In this document: positions 35,745-45,138 of the stretch, piece by piece
How the letters are laid out: each line of letters begins with the position of its first letter
Numbering within the stretch: the first letter of the stretch is position 1
Source: Bacteroidaceae bacterium
GTDB taxonomy: Bacteria; Bacteroidota; Bacteroidia; Bacteroidales; Barnesiellaceae_A
Length of the DNA stretch: 63,481 bases
Assembly: GCA_017555825.1 (NCBI GenBank)
Contig: JAFZFQ010000064.1
Span: forward strand, 1-63,481
Reading direction: 5' to 3'
Made by a program: the position numbers and the translations under genes
Notes under the pieces: model-generated
The model's input: the letters and a program-made list of their open reading frames with translations, nothing else
Told to the model about the DNA's origin: nothing
Database searches by the model: none

Positions 35745-36455
35745 ATGAAAAACATTAAAAACCTTACAGCAGGCAAATTAGTGCTTTTATTGGCAATATT
35801 ATTACTCAGTGGATGTTATGCAGGAGAGCGTTATTTTATTCGTTCTTTTGTCGAAGAGTATGCAATGTATGACGGCATTGTTATAGAAAGAGCTTTTTCG
35901 TCAACTTCTACCAAACACCTAAGACTGAGAGTGAAAAGTGATAGATGGGTTAATTATCTATCTGAGGGAGCCGACAAAGCTAAATATGAGCAACTGTGTA
36001 CCCTTTACGGTGACACCTCATATAATATGGAGGTAAATAGACCCTTGGAAATGGCGCGTGTGGTTACGAAATACCCTCACTTTAGCATTATTGATGTGCG
36101 AAGCGATAAAGACTTCGATGCCGAACACCCCGCAGGAACTCCTCTCAACGATATTATGTCTATCAGATTTCAAAGTGCCAAGGAGTTTATCGAAAGTGGA
36201 TATTCCGACCCTACTCTTGAAGAGAAAATTTACACTAAATCGCTTGCCGAGCTCGATAAAGACGACCTTGAATTGTCTATACACAACTTATTCCTTATTT
36301 TCGACAAGGAGCCCGAGGTATTGACAACACATTTACTCACATTCGAGTGCATCAATGCAATGGGAGAAAAGTATACTACCACCTACAGCTACGATTTCTC
36401 GCTTGCCGAGGGCGAAGTTGAACCCGAGGTAACTGTGACATACGAAACTTTATAA
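35745..36455 (+). CDS. hypothetical lipoprotein
   Basis: 236 residues. Signal peptide ends in the lipobox 'LLLSGC' (Cys24), so a lipoprotein is expected. The mature part shows no recognised motif; it is mixed alpha/beta and acidic ('DFSLAEGEVEPEVTVTYETL' end). It follows the T9SS cargo gene by 84 bases on the same strand and is the last gene of the block, ending at a strong hairpin. I do not recognise the family. Confidence 0.6.
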   Translation: MKNIKNLTAGKLVLLLAILLLSGCYAGERYFIRSFVEEYAMYDGIVIERAFSSTSTKHLRLRVKSDRWVNYLSEGADKAKYEQLCTLYGDTSYNMEVNRPLEMARVVTKYPHFSIIDVRSDKDFDAEHPAGTPLNDIMSIRFQSAKEFIESGYSDPTLEEKIYTKSLAELDKDDLELSIHNLFLIFDKEPEVLTTHLLTFECINAMGEKYTTTYSYDFSLAEGEVEPEVTVTYETL

Positions 36456-36612
36456 AATGAATGTTTAAGTGCTGCTACAAGCACACTACAATTGAGTAGC
36501 AAAGCACCTTGCTACCCGTAAAGGTGTGATGTAATAGATATTATCTCCGGTTGTGATAACTATGGGATAGACTTATGCCTACGACCATGGGCATAGGTGG
36601 GTATATGATGAG

Positions 36613-36648
36613 AAGAGGGTGTGCTCTGTTTTTTGAGCACACCCTCTT
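36613..36648. terminator. bidirectional terminator after the surface block
   Basis: A 14-bp perfect stem (AAGAGGGTGTGCTC / GAGCACACCCTCTT) around an 8-base T-rich loop, between the convergent lipoprotein and Crp/Fnr genes. Its arm resembles that of the terminator at 63342 after the other T9SS cargo gene. Confidence 0.8.
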
Positions 36649-36669
36649 GGTATAATGTATTATTAGTTG

Positions 36670-37371
36670 TTATCCGTACTTACTTATGCGTCGTAGTTCG
36701 TCTTCTTTGAGAATCTTTATCTTGCGACCATCGACGGTGATGAGTTGTTCGGACGCAAATGTGGTGAGTGTACGTATCGCGTTGGAGGTTGTCATGTTTG
36801 ATAGGTTGGCAAGATCTTCGCGCGAAAGGTAGATGTTGAGTGTGGTGCTATCGGGCTCGTAGCCATAGTTTTCGTGCAATACCAATAGCGACTCGGCGAG
36901 GCGACCACGTATGTGCTTCTGAGTGAGATTGACGGTGCGGGTGTCCGACTGTCCGAGGTTATTGGCCAAGGTGCGTATAAAGAAGAAGGCCAAGTCGTTG
37001 TTGCGACGTATGTGTTCCTCGACAATAGACATAGGGAGGAAGCCTACCTGTGTATTTTCGATAGCAGCACCCGAGGTTACATACTCTTCATTGGCAAAGT
37101 ATGCACGGTAACCAAAGTATTGTCCGGGACGCACCAGGCGAATGATTTGGTTACGGTCGCCGTTACCCTTTTTATACACCTTTACCTTGCCTTTGATGAG
37201 GAACATAAGATGAGAAGGGGTGTCGCCCTCGTTATATATTACTTCGTTTTTCTTGAAGTTTTGTATCTGGAAATTGTCGGAAATGACGCGCTTTTCTTCT
37301 CCATCAAGAAGTGCCCAGAAATCCGACATTTCGTTTTGTAAAATAGACTCTAATGTACTCTTTTTTACCAT
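36670..37371 (-). CDS. Crp/Fnr family transcriptional regulator
   Basis: 233 residues. Cyclic-nucleotide-binding-like domain at about 15-135 ('NEVIYNEGDTPSHLMFLIKGKVKVYKKG', 'LVRPGQYFGYRAYF'), a long dimerisation helix, and a Crp-type winged HTH at about 160-225 ('YLSREDLANLSNMTTSNAIRTLTTF'). The Arg and Glu of a true cAMP phosphate cassette are not clearly conserved, and there is no FNR-type iron-sulfur cysteine cluster, so the ligand is unknown. Single gene with a TACTTTTG -7 box 30 bases upstream. Confidence 0.9.
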   Translation of the reverse strand: MVKKSTLESILQNEMSDFWALLDGEEKRVISDNFQIQNFKKNEVIYNEGDTPSHLMFLIKGKVKVYKKGNGDRNQIIRLVRPGQYFGYRAYFANEEYVTSGAAIENTQVGFLPMSIVEEHIRRNNDLAFFFIRTLANNLGQSDTRTVNLTQKHIRGRLAESLLVLHENYGYEPDSTTLNIYLSREDLANLSNMTTSNAIRTLTTFASEQLITVDGRKIKILKEDELRRISKYG

Positions 37372-37400
37372 TTATTATATGCTTATAATCACACTGAGTG

Positions 37401-37408
37401 CAAAAGTA
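37401..37408 (-). promoter_or_regulatory. -7 promoter element for the Crp/Fnr gene
   Basis: The minus strand reads TACTTTTG, 30 bases upstream of the ATG at 37371. No clear -33 box. Confidence 0.4.
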
Positions 37409-37679
37409 CGTAAAAAAATGAAAATATATTGTATACTCGTCACTCAATTGTGCTGGAGAACATAATTTTTAAGCATAATTTGCTATTGTTTGTCTCTCGT
37501 ACACAATAAAATAGATGTGGGTGTATAGAAAGAAGCATAACCACAATGATGAATACAGAATTGGTTTAATAGTGAAATTTGTGAAAATGTAGATGATAAA
37601 TCTCCAAGATAGCTTCAATTTTTCATCTTTGGCTTCGCCCAAGATAGCTTTGCTCGGGATAAAAAATAAGCGAACTTAT

Positions 37680-37710
37680 TTTGTTCTCCTCTCGCTTATC
37701 GCTATCTTTG
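37680..37710 (+). promoter_or_regulatory. promoter of the rlmL-like/purD operon
   Basis: TTTG at 37680-37683, exactly 19 bases, then TATCTTTG at 37703-37710: a full consensus match. The GTG start is 24 bases downstream of the -7 box. An 8-bp inverted repeat brackets the -33 box and may be an operator. Confidence 0.7.
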
Positions 37711-37733
37711 TACATTGAATAAAATATTCTCCT

Positions 37734-39257
37734 GTGCAAAACGAAAAATTTGAAATCATTGCCAAGACTTTTCAAGGACTTGAGGGTGTATTGGCCGAAG
37801 AGATAACCGCCCTGGGCGGTAGTGATGTAACCATAGGTCGCCGTATGGTGTCGTTCAAGGGCGACAAGGCAATGCTCTACAAGGCCAACTTGGCTTGTCG
37901 TACCGCACTGCGCATACTCAAACCCATACTGCACTTTGAGGCTCACAACCCCGACGAGGTGTACAACACGTTGCGCAACTTCGATTGGGAGCAGTTGATG
38001 ACGCTTTCTACAACGTTTTCTATCGACTCGGTGGTCTTCTCCGACGAATTCCGCCACTCGAAGTTTGTAACCTACCGCATGAAGGATGCCATTGCCGACT
38101 ACTTCAACGAGAAGTACGGCAAGCGCCCCTCGGTGCGACTCAATAATGCCGACATACAGTTCAACCTGCACATCAACAATACTACTTGTACACTATCGCT
38201 CGATAGCTCGGGCGAGTCGCTACACAAACGTGGCTACCGCGATGCACAAACCGAGGCACCTATCAACGAGGTGCTGGCTGCAGGTCTTATATTGCTCACC
38301 GGATGGCGTGGCGAAAGCAACTTTGTCGACCCCATGTGCGGCTCGGGTACTTTCCTTATTGAAGCAGCCCTCATCGCTACCAACACCTACCCTGGCGTGT
38401 TCCGCCAACATTTTGCCTTTGAGAAATGGCCCGATTTCGATGCCGACATGCTCGAAGAGCTATATAACGACGATAGCAACGAGCGTGAGTTTGAGCACAA
38501 AATATATGGTTCGGACATTTCGGTAAAGGCTACTGCCATAGCCGAGCGCAACATAAAGAGCGCCGGCGTGGGACGATATATAGAACTCTCGACCAAGCCT
38601 ATACAAAGCTACGAGGAGGTTCCGGCACAAGGTGGTATTATCATTACCAATCCCCCCTATGGCGAGCGCATTGCCGCCGAGGATATGGAAGCACTGTATG
38701 AAGCCATAGGCAACCGACTCAAACACGTGTTTAAGGGTTATACAGCCTGGATATTGGGCTACCGCCAAGAGCACTTCGACAAGATAGGATTGAAGCCCTC
38801 GGCCAAGATACCCACACTCAACGGTGCTCTGGAATGCGAGTTCCGTAAGTATGAGATATTTGAGGGTACATACGCTGCCCACAAGCGTGCTACTGCCACC
38901 GAACCGCCCAAACCTCGCCCTATGCGCAGCAAAGACAAGCCTCGCAAAGAGGATAAAAAACCCTTTGCTCGTGGTGACAAGAAACCCTTTGCTCGCGATG
39001 AGAAAAAGCCCTTACGCAACACGGATGGCAAACCTTTTGAAAAAAGAGAACGCAAACCTATAGGTGACAAAGAGCGCAAACCGTTTGCCCGACGCGACGA
39101 CAAAAAGCCTGCAACACGTGGCGAAAAAGGTCGCTTTGAGAAGCGTGAGCGCCCCACTACACCCCGCACAACAGACAATAGCGAGGCTCGTATGCCCAAA
39201 AAGACAACTGCCGGCAGTCGCACTCGCACCCGCAAGACCAACAACGAAAACAAATAA
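37734..39257 (+). CDS. THUMP-domain 23S rRNA (guanine-N2) methyltransferase, RlmL-like
   Basis: 507 residues from a GTG at 37734, chosen because no in-frame ATG precedes the conserved start and the promoter ends just upstream. N-terminal ferredoxin-like and THUMP domain (about 1-155, 'IAKTFQGLEGVLAEEITALG', 'HKRGYRDAQTEAP'), then a SAM-dependent methyltransferase with 'FVDPMCGSGTFLIEAALIA', 'YGSDISVKATAIAERN' and the catalytic 'IITNPPYGER'. It corresponds to the N-terminal half of E. coli RlmKL. Residues from about 390 form a strongly basic tail with repeated 'KKPFAR' and 'KPFEKRERKP' units, probably RNA-binding and disordered. First gene of an operon with purD and a membrane protein. Confidence 0.88.
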   Translation: MQNEKFEIIAKTFQGLEGVLAEEITALGGSDVTIGRRMVSFKGDKAMLYKANLACRTALRILKPILHFEAHNPDEVYNTLRNFDWEQLMTLSTTFSIDSVVFSDEFRHSKFVTYRMKDAIADYFNEKYGKRPSVRLNNADIQFNLHINNTTCTLSLDSSGESLHKRGYRDAQTEAPINEVLAAGLILLTGWRGESNFVDPMCGSGTFLIEAALIATNTYPGVFRQHFAFEKWPDFDADMLEELYNDDSNEREFEHKIYGSDISVKATAIAERNIKSAGVGRYIELSTKPIQSYEEVPAQGGIIITNPPYGERIAAEDMEALYEAIGNRLKHVFKGYTAWILGYRQEHFDKIGLKPSAKIPTLNGALECEFRKYEIFEGTYAAHKRATATEPPKPRPMRSKDKPRKEDKKPFARGDKKPFARDEKKPLRNTDGKPFEKRERKPIGDKERKPFARRDDKKPATRGEKGRFEKRERPTTPRTTDNSEARMPKKTTAGSRTRTRKTNNENK

Positions 39258-39269
39258 TAAGACATACAC

Positions 39270-40547
39270 ATGAATATACTACTCTTAGGCTCGGGTGGTC
39301 GCGAATGCGCCATAGCCTGGAAATTGGCTCAAAGCCCCCGCACAGAAAATCTCTTTATCGCACCCGGTAACGCCGGTACTGCCTCGTTGGGCACAAATAT
39401 CAATATGTCGGCTACCGACTTCGACGCAGTGGCTCGCTTCTGCTTGGAAAACAAGGTAGATATGGTAGTTGTAGGCCCCGAAGATCCTCTTGTAAAGGGT
39501 ATCTACGACTATTTTGCCAACACACCCACAATAAGCCACATACCCGTTATAGGCCCGTCGAAAGAGGGAGCGCAACTTGAGGGTAGCAAAGACTTTGCCA
39601 AAGCCTTCATGATGCGCCACAACATACCCACAGCGCGCTATCGTAGCTTTACAGCCGAGAATATCGAAGAGGGATATGCCTTCCTTGAGAGCTTGCAAGC
39701 ACCCTATGTGCTCAAGGCCGACGGCTTGGCTGCCGGTAAAGGTGTGCTCATACTCCCCACCCTCGACGAAGCCAAGAGCGAGTTGCGCGCCATGCTCGAC
39801 GGTATGTTTGGCAACGCCAGCGCCACAGTGGTTATCGAAGAGTTCTTGTCGGGCATCGAGTGCTCGGTATTTGTACTCACCGATGGCAAGAGCTACAAGA
39901 TACTGCCCGTAGCCAAAGACTACAAACGCATAGGCGAAGGCGACACAGGCCTCAACACAGGCGGTATGGGTGCTGTTTCGCCCGTTCCTTTTGCCGACGA
40001 GGTGTTTATGCAAAAGGTTGAGCAACAAATCGTAATACCCACCATCGAGGGCTTGAAGAAAGAGAATATCGAGTATCGAGGCTTTATATTCCTGGGCCTT
40101 ATCAATGTTGAAGGCAACCCCATGGTAATAGAGTATAACGTGCGCATGGGCGACCCCGAAACCGAGGTAGTAATGCCCCGCATAGCATCGGACTTGGTAG
40201 ACCTCATGGAAGGTGTAGCCACACAAACACTCGATAACCGCACACTCGAAATAGACTCACGTGCTGCCGTTACTGTGATGTTGGTGTCGGGTGGATATCC
40301 GGGCAACTATGAGAAAGGAAAGGTGATTACAGGCCTCGAAAACGTAAAAGAGAGCATCCTGTTCCACGCCGGTACAGCCGAGAAAGATGGCAACGTGGTA
40401 ACAGCCGGTGGCCGTGTCATTGCTGTCACCTCATACGGCACTACTCGTCGCGAAGCGCTCGATGCATCTTATCGCTCGGCAAGCCTCATTGAGTTTGAGG
40501 GTAAATACAACCGTCGCGACATTGGTAATGACCTCGAAAAGCTCTGA
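39270..40547 (+). CDS. purD: phosphoribosylamine-glycine ligase
   Basis: GAR synthetase, second step of purine synthesis: phosphoribosylamine + glycine + ATP to GAR. 425 residues. '[19 protein letters not shown]' start, '[12 protein letters not shown]', ATP-grasp motifs '[15 protein letters not shown]' and '[16 protein letters not shown]', '[17 protein letters not shown]' and '[17 protein letters not shown]'. It follows the RlmL-like gene by 12 bases. Confidence 0.97.
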   Translation: MNILLLGSGGRECAIAWKLAQSPRTENLFIAPGNAGTASLGTNINMSATDFDAVARFCLENKVDMVVVGPEDPLVKGIYDYFANTPTISHIPVIGPSKEGAQLEGSKDFAKAFMMRHNIPTARYRSFTAENIEEGYAFLESLQAPYVLKADGLAAGKGVLILPTLDEAKSELRAMLDGMFGNASATVVIEEFLSGIECSVFVLTDGKSYKILPVAKDYKRIGEGDTGLNTGGMGAVSPVPFADEVFMQKVEQQIVIPTIEGLKKENIEYRGFIFLGLINVEGNPMVIEYNVRMGDPETEVVMPRIASDLVDLMEGVATQTLDNRTLEIDSRAAVTVMLVSGGYPGNYEKGKVITGLENVKESILFHAGTAEKDGNVVTAGGRVIAVTSYGTTRREALDASYRSASLIEFEGKYNRRDIGNDLEKL

Positions 40548-40553
40548 TAGAAA

Positions 40554-41522
40554 TTGAATAACAGACTTATACATATTTTCCTGCCTGTAATCGTCACACT
40601 CTTCTTTGTGGCGATTACGGGCAGTGTAATGTTTGGCAATATTGTTCCGCAAGCATATAGCTACAACGGTATAGTAGAGGGCTGGAGTATACCCGCCATA
40701 GAAAACAATATAGTGGGTATATTGGTAAACTGTGGTATAATACTGCTCACCGCCACACTGCTCACCAAGATGGCCACACACTTTCAGTTGGTAAAAGAAC
40801 AAACACTACTCCCCCTACTCTTTTTTGTACTATTCCAACTGCTTACACCCGGTCTTGTCAACCAATTTGCCCCCACCAATGCTGTGTCGCTCATTGCCTT
40901 TATACTGGTGGGAATATTATATACTTGCTATCAAGAGAGTCACGCCACAGAAAAGGGCTTTATCATAGCACTCACGCTATCGAGTCTATCGTTGGTAGAC
41001 GCTCATATACTATACTTCCTGCCCATCTTGGTGATAGGTATTATACAGATGCAAGTAGCCACATTACGCACTTTTGCAGCCATGTTGGTGGGTCTCTTGA
41101 CACCCTATTGGCTTGTATGGGGGTTGGGTATTGTAACACTGTCGCAACTCGACTTTACAGCCCTTGCCACACCGCTACAGATGCCCAATATGACACTATC
41201 GCTACTACCCATAGGTGTAGTGATGTTGATAGGTTTTGTAATGGGTATAGGCAATCTATACAACGCTTTTAACGAAAAGATATATACCCGCGCCACCAAC
41301 GGATTTATCAACCTGTTGTCGACCTACACAGCTATATTGCTCATTATAGACAATACAAATAGTGTGCAATACTTGCCTATACTCGGTGGCTGTGTATCGC
41401 TACAAGCATGCTACTTCTTCAGCACACGCACTAAGCGAGCATCTACCATAGCCCTACTTATACTTGTTGCACTGCTGGTAGCCTGGATAGGCTGGATATA
41501 TTGGGGTAACTACCCTTTGTGA
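40554..41522 (+). CDS. hypothetical multi-pass membrane protein
   Basis: 322 residues from a TTG start at 40554, six bases after the purD stop; no ATG or GTG gives the first membrane segment. About nine hydrophobic segments span the whole length, with short polar loops. A few features are conserved-looking ('YNGIVEGWSIPAIENN', 'SLVDAHILYFLPIL', 'LRTFAAMLVGLLTPYWLVWG'). It resembles the uncharacterised membrane proteins often found beside purD or near cell-envelope genes in Bacteroidota (DUF6427-like by impression only). No catalytic motif seen. Its 3' end overlaps the convergent Nudix gene by 13 bases. Confidence 0.7.
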   Translation: MNNRLIHIFLPVIVTLFFVAITGSVMFGNIVPQAYSYNGIVEGWSIPAIENNIVGILVNCGIILLTATLLTKMATHFQLVKEQTLLPLLFFVLFQLLTPGLVNQFAPTNAVSLIAFILVGILYTCYQESHATEKGFIIALTLSSLSLVDAHILYFLPILVIGIIQMQVATLRTFAAMLVGLLTPYWLVWGLGIVTLSQLDFTALATPLQMPNMTLSLLPIGVVMLIGFVMGIGNLYNAFNEKIYTRATNGFINLLSTYTAILLIIDNTNSVQYLPILGGCVSLQACYFFSTRTKRASTIALLILVALLVAWIGWIYWGNYPL

Positions 41523-42046
41523 TAGGGAAATTCCTGTAAATATCGAATAATACCACGGCGAATGGATTCCAATCCAAACTCGTCGGGATTGATATTGGCC
41601 GGTGCTATCCATTGCAAGAAAGCTACATCGTCATTACTGCTATAAGCAATAGAACTATCGACCACAACTTCGTAAAACAAATCCATAGTATGCACATCGA
41701 AGCCCGAATAAGTGTATATATTGGGCTCAGAGAAGAGATAACGAGCCGAGTGGATATGTATACCCGTTTCTTCCAAAACCTCGCGAGAGAGCGATTCTTC
41801 GGCTGTCTCGTAGCACTCGGTAAATCCACCCGGAAGATCCAATGTACCTATGGCCGGATTATGAGCTCTGCGAGCGACCAATAATCGGCCCTGTTCGTCT
41901 CTTATAACCGCTACCACTGCAGCTCGCGGATTGAAGTAATAGATAAAGCCACACGACTCGCATCGCTTTGACGAGCCATTATTAACGACAAAACGAGGTG
42001 CTCCACAGATAGGACAGAAGCGGAATTTCTCCAACGGGTGTTTCAT
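41510..42046 (-). CDS. Nudix hydrolase with N-terminal zinc ribbon
   Basis: 178 residues. A zinc ribbon at about 10-40 ('FCPICGAP ... RCESCGF') precedes a Nudix domain with the box 'GGFTECYETAEESLSREVLEETGI' pattern (GX5EX7REUXEEXGI). This resembles NAD-pyrophosphatase-like or ADP-ribose-type Nudix enzymes of Bacteroidota; the NudC specificity motif SQPWPFPxS is absent, so NAD specificity is not supported. Substrate unknown. It lies downstream of the porZ-like terminator and overlaps the end of the convergent membrane-protein gene by 13 bases. Confidence 0.87.
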   Translation of the reverse strand: MKHPLEKFRFCPICGAPRFVVNNGSSKRCESCGFIYYFNPRAAVVAVIRDEQGRLLVARRAHNPAIGTLDLPGGFTECYETAEESLSREVLEETGIHIHSARYLFSEPNIYTYSGFDVHTMDLFYEVVVDSSIAYSSNDDVAFLQWIAPANINPDEFGLESIRRGIIRYLQEFPYHKG

Positions 42047-42066
42047 AAAGATAAGATATATAATAG

Positions 42067-42094
42067 TAAAAGAGGAGACCCACTTGCCTCCTCT
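42067..42094 (-). terminator. terminator of the nadA-porZ-like run
   Basis: On the minus strand AGAGGAG pairs with CTCCTCT, followed by TTTT, about 25 bases after the porZ-like stop codon. Confidence 0.6.
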
Positions 42095-42119
42095 CTATAT
42101 CAATTTCATAGTTTCTATA

Positions 42120-44507
42120 TCAATTCACAACCATTACCTTGGCTACAACACCGCTTGTTCCACCACTTTGCGAGGCATAGATAAGGTAAACGCCAGTCTT
42201 GACACGGTTGCCCGAAGCTGTGCGACCATCCCACACGTATGTACCACCATTTGAATAACCTTCGCTAAACAAGTTGCCAGCAACATCGGTAATTTTCACC
42301 AATGAGTTATCCATCAAGCCTTGTACAGTAATCCAGCCTGTATAGTCGGGACGGACAGGATTGGGATATACAATCACGTTGTTGTAATCATAGCCCACTT
42401 CCGACACGTCCGAGCGATAGGAAGCCACACCCTTGTCGGTAGCAATAAATATTTCGCCGGTAGCATCGTTCATATCCATACTATAAATGGTATTAGAAGG
42501 AATGATACTATTGTCGGTAGTGTGGTTTTCGATGATTTCAGTACCATTTTCATTTACCAAGTAAAGACCCGATGAGGTAGTAGCAAGCCACTTGCGATTG
42601 GCACCATCTACAACAATATCGTTTACCGACTCATCTTCAAGAAGGTAATCGGCATAGTTGGTACCATCGTTACGGGGTACTTTTATACGAGTACAACGGT
42701 AGTTGTTGTTCATTATATTCGACAGATTGCTGAGTATGATAGGACCCGAAGAAGTACCTACCCACACATCGCCATTGTTATCCTCCTCGGCAGTGTAGAA
42801 ATAGAGCACACCGTTGCCAAAAGAGCCTCCGTCTTGATCGGGGAATGTAGAGAAAACGCGCATTTCGCCAGTCTTTCTATTCAACACAGTAATGCGAGTG
42901 GGGTTGACCTGCTTACCGTGTATAGCAAATACATAGGGCGACTTCTTACATACAAGCAAATTGTTGGTAAAGGTAAGATTGGCACCTGCGTCGTAGGTAA
43001 TCCAATCCTCGGCTGTAGTAGTTGCAGGGTCTTTTATTTTCTTATTGGCAGGCAAACAAGCTATCAGCGTATTGCTACCCTTATTGTTACTTACCATAAG
43101 AGTCCACAAGTTACCATCACTATCAAAGTCGGCAAACGAACACAACATTTCCCAGGGATGAGCCAAGTTGGAGTTGTTTTGGTTGTAGTTTCCTACATAT
43201 TTACTGCCGTTGAATTTGTGTAAGCCATCAAACCACGAACCGATATAGAATATTTCGCTACTGTCGGGGTCGAAAGCCATGTTGTATGAAGAGCGCAACA
43301 CACCCTTCGACGTAGACTTACCGTCGCGTATAACATTGCCTAATGATAAAACCGACCAATTGTAAGTATCTAAATCCAACTCACTGATAGTAGTAGCAGC
43401 ATACATTTCTACCGAGTGGTTATAAGCACCCATATCCTTTACGTACACCTTATTGTTGTGAACCTTTACACTTTGAGGCTTGGCTACACTCGATGTATTG
43501 TAGGCCGAGGGTTGTACCATAAACTCTACTGTACTGCCCGAGTATTTGAAATGTGATACACCTGCTGCACTACAAGCCCACACCGAATTTTGTCCATTGT
43601 ACGATGAGTAGTAGCCATCTTTTATATTGGCATTATCGGTAGACTTGATTTCGCTTACCACCACTTGATTGTTGGGGAATATATCGCTCGAAACAAAGCG
43701 TATATTATTGCTGAACGATATGAGATGACCTGTCTTGGTTCTATTGATACTCTTGGCATAATAGAAACTAGTCGTTTGCTCAGTAATATCGCTGCTCTCA
43801 ACATTCACTATATAAGACTTCTCGTTGCACGAGAACAATACTTGCTCGTTGTTGAAGCTATACATATTGCTCACCTTGTCTACAACAATAGAGCCCATAT
43901 CTATAGCAAACCACACACTGCTAAAGTTGTACATACCGGGTTTGATGGTAGAAGCATACAACTTATTGTCGATGAGGGCAAGCAACTTACTACCTACCTT
44001 GACAATTTTCGAGAATGCCTTTTCGTAAATGTAAGATTCGTACACCTCGTGCTTGGTATCGTTGAGAATAACCAAACCAAAATCGGTGGCCAAATATATT
44101 TTATTATCGCCGAAAGCAACATCGTTGATAGCCTTAGAATACATCATAATGGTATTCTTGAGGTCGGGTATATTTACTACTTTTTTATTGTTGTAGATAA
44201 GGTCGATATTTGAGTTGTTATACACAATCATCAAATAACCATTATCGTAATTGTAATAAATATTTTTTATACCATTATCCGACAGATAGTTACCCGAGTT
44301 ATAAGTTTCTATCTCACCGGTTTTCTTATCGTATGAGAAAAGATTATCACCCGATATATAATATACCTCATCATACACAGACTCGTATATAATACCCGAT
44401 TGAGCCGACTTTGTGGGATAAAGTTGCCACTGACCCACACCTTGTTGTGCATGTAATAACACAGCTACACAACACATTACAGCTACTGCAAATAATTTCT
44501 TTATCAT
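42120..44507 (-). CDS. porZ: PorZ-like type IX secretion system protein
   Basis: 795 residues. In Porphyromonas gingivalis PorZ is a surface component of the T9SS attachment complex that supplies A-LPS to the sortase PorU. Here a signal peptide ('MIKKLFAVAVMCCVAVLLHA') is followed by 'GVGQWQLYPT', two beta-propeller regions made of repeated strands ('NDVAFGDNKIYLATDFGLVIL', 'VNDIVVDGANRKWLATTSSGLYLV', 'GEIFIATDKGVASY'), and a C-terminal sorting-like domain ('VIVYPNPVRPDYTGW', 'DVAGNLF', 'GVYLIYASQ'). Length and layout match PorZ (776 residues in P. gingivalis). It starts 9 bases after rdgB. Other two-propeller proteins with a CTD exist, so assignment is likely but not certain. Confidence 0.8.
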   Translation of the reverse strand: MIKKLFAVAVMCCVAVLLHAQQGVGQWQLYPTKSAQSGIIYESVYDEVYYISGDNLFSYDKKTGEIETYNSGNYLSDNGIKNIYYNYDNGYLMIVYNNSNIDLIYNNKKVVNIPDLKNTIMMYSKAINDVAFGDNKIYLATDFGLVILNDTKHEVYESYIYEKAFSKIVKVGSKLLALIDNKLYASTIKPGMYNFSSVWFAIDMGSIVVDKVSNMYSFNNEQVLFSCNEKSYIVNVESSDITEQTTSFYYAKSINRTKTGHLISFSNNIRFVSSDIFPNNQVVVSEIKSTDNANIKDGYYSSYNGQNSVWACSAAGVSHFKYSGSTVEFMVQPSAYNTSSVAKPQSVKVHNNKVYVKDMGAYNHSVEMYAATTISELDLDTYNWSVLSLGNVIRDGKSTSKGVLRSSYNMAFDPDSSEIFYIGSWFDGLHKFNGSKYVGNYNQNNSNLAHPWEMLCSFADFDSDGNLWTLMVSNNKGSNTLIACLPANKKIKDPATTTAEDWITYDAGANLTFTNNLLVCKKSPYVFAIHGKQVNPTRITVLNRKTGEMRVFSTFPDQDGGSFGNGVLYFYTAEEDNNGDVWVGTSSGPIILSNLSNIMNNNYRCTRIKVPRNDGTNYADYLLEDESVNDIVVDGANRKWLATTSSGLYLVNENGTEIIENHTTDNSIIPSNTIYSMDMNDATGEIFIATDKGVASYRSDVSEVGYDYNNVIVYPNPVRPDYTGWITVQGLMDNSLVKITDVAGNLFSEGYSNGGTYVWDGRTASGNRVKTGVYLIYASQSGGTSGVVAKVMVVN

Positions 44508-44516
44508 ACTATAATA

Positions 44517-45095
44517 TTAATTCCTAAGTAAATATTCTATCAATTTTTGTATTGCTATAGCTCGGTGACTTATCTTGTTTTTCTCCTCGCTACTCATTTC
44601 GGCAAATGTTATATCATAGCCACATGGCACAAACAACGGATCGTATCCAAATCCATTGAAACCACGCAATGTTGTTATAATATTACCTTCAATACAGCCT
44701 TCGAAAATCTTTTTTTCGCTATCTGTTATATAAGCAACACATGTTCTGAATCTTGCCGAACGCTCTTCTTTACCCTGCATTTCGCACATAAGTTTTTCTA
44801 TATTGCGTTGCGAATTGGAAGGCTCACCGGCATAGCGTGCCGAGAACACTCCGGGTGCATTATCAAGAGCTGTTACTTCAAGACCTGAGTCATCGGCAAA
44901 ACAGTCATATCCATAGTTATCCTTTATGTAAAGTGCTTTTTGAATAGCATTTTCCTCAAAGGTCAATCCATCTTCGGGTATATCCTCATTACAATCAATA
45001 TCCTGCAAACTCAATACCTCGAAGTGTTTGCCTATCATAGCACGCACCTCGCCGAGCTTGTGCTGATTGTTGGTAGCGAAAACTATTTTTTTCAT
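44517..45095 (-). CDS. rdgB: XTP/dITP diphosphatase (RdgB/HAM1)
   Basis: House-cleaning enzyme hydrolysing deaminated purine nucleotides (XTP, ITP, dITP) to monophosphates. 192 residues. 'KIVFATNNQHKLGEVRAM' start (SxNxxK motif in the form TNNQHK), 'EDGLTFEENAIQKAL', 'FADDSGLEVTALDNAPGVFSARYAG', 'GFGYDPLFVP', and 'SHRAIA'. It lies between the YitT-like gene and the porZ-like gene, 9 bases ahead of the latter. Confidence 0.96.
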   Translation of the reverse strand: MKKIVFATNNQHKLGEVRAMIGKHFEVLSLQDIDCNEDIPEDGLTFEENAIQKALYIKDNYGYDCFADDSGLEVTALDNAPGVFSARYAGEPSNSQRNIEKLMCEMQGKEERSARFRTCVAYITDSEKKIFEGCIEGNIITTLRGFNGFGYDPLFVPCGYDITFAEMSSEEKNKISHRAIAIQKLIEYLLRN

Positions 45096-45138
45096 TAAAG
45101 CACTTTTATATATAACGTAGGAATGAAAATTTTATTTT

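Larger units (their letters stand above)
37372..37733. other. intergenic region between divergent crp/fnr-like and methyltransferase genes (362 bases)
   Basis: Contains a minus-strand -7 box for the Crp/Fnr gene (37401-37408), a consensus plus-strand promoter (37680-37710), a duplicated CAAGATAGCTT sequence about 40 bases apart (near 37605 and 37650), and an inverted repeat ATAAGCGA/TCGCTTAT (37666-37673 and 37692-37699). No gene seen. Confidence 0.55.

Noticed and set aside
28732-36455. The AT-rich surface block as an integrated mobile element
   Set aside because: No transposase, integrase, relaxase or terminal repeats were found, so only recombination-type exchange is suggested.
39285-40226. 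313-codon open frame on the minus strand opposite purD
   Set aside because: Shadow of purD; the ATP-grasp motifs are on the other strand.
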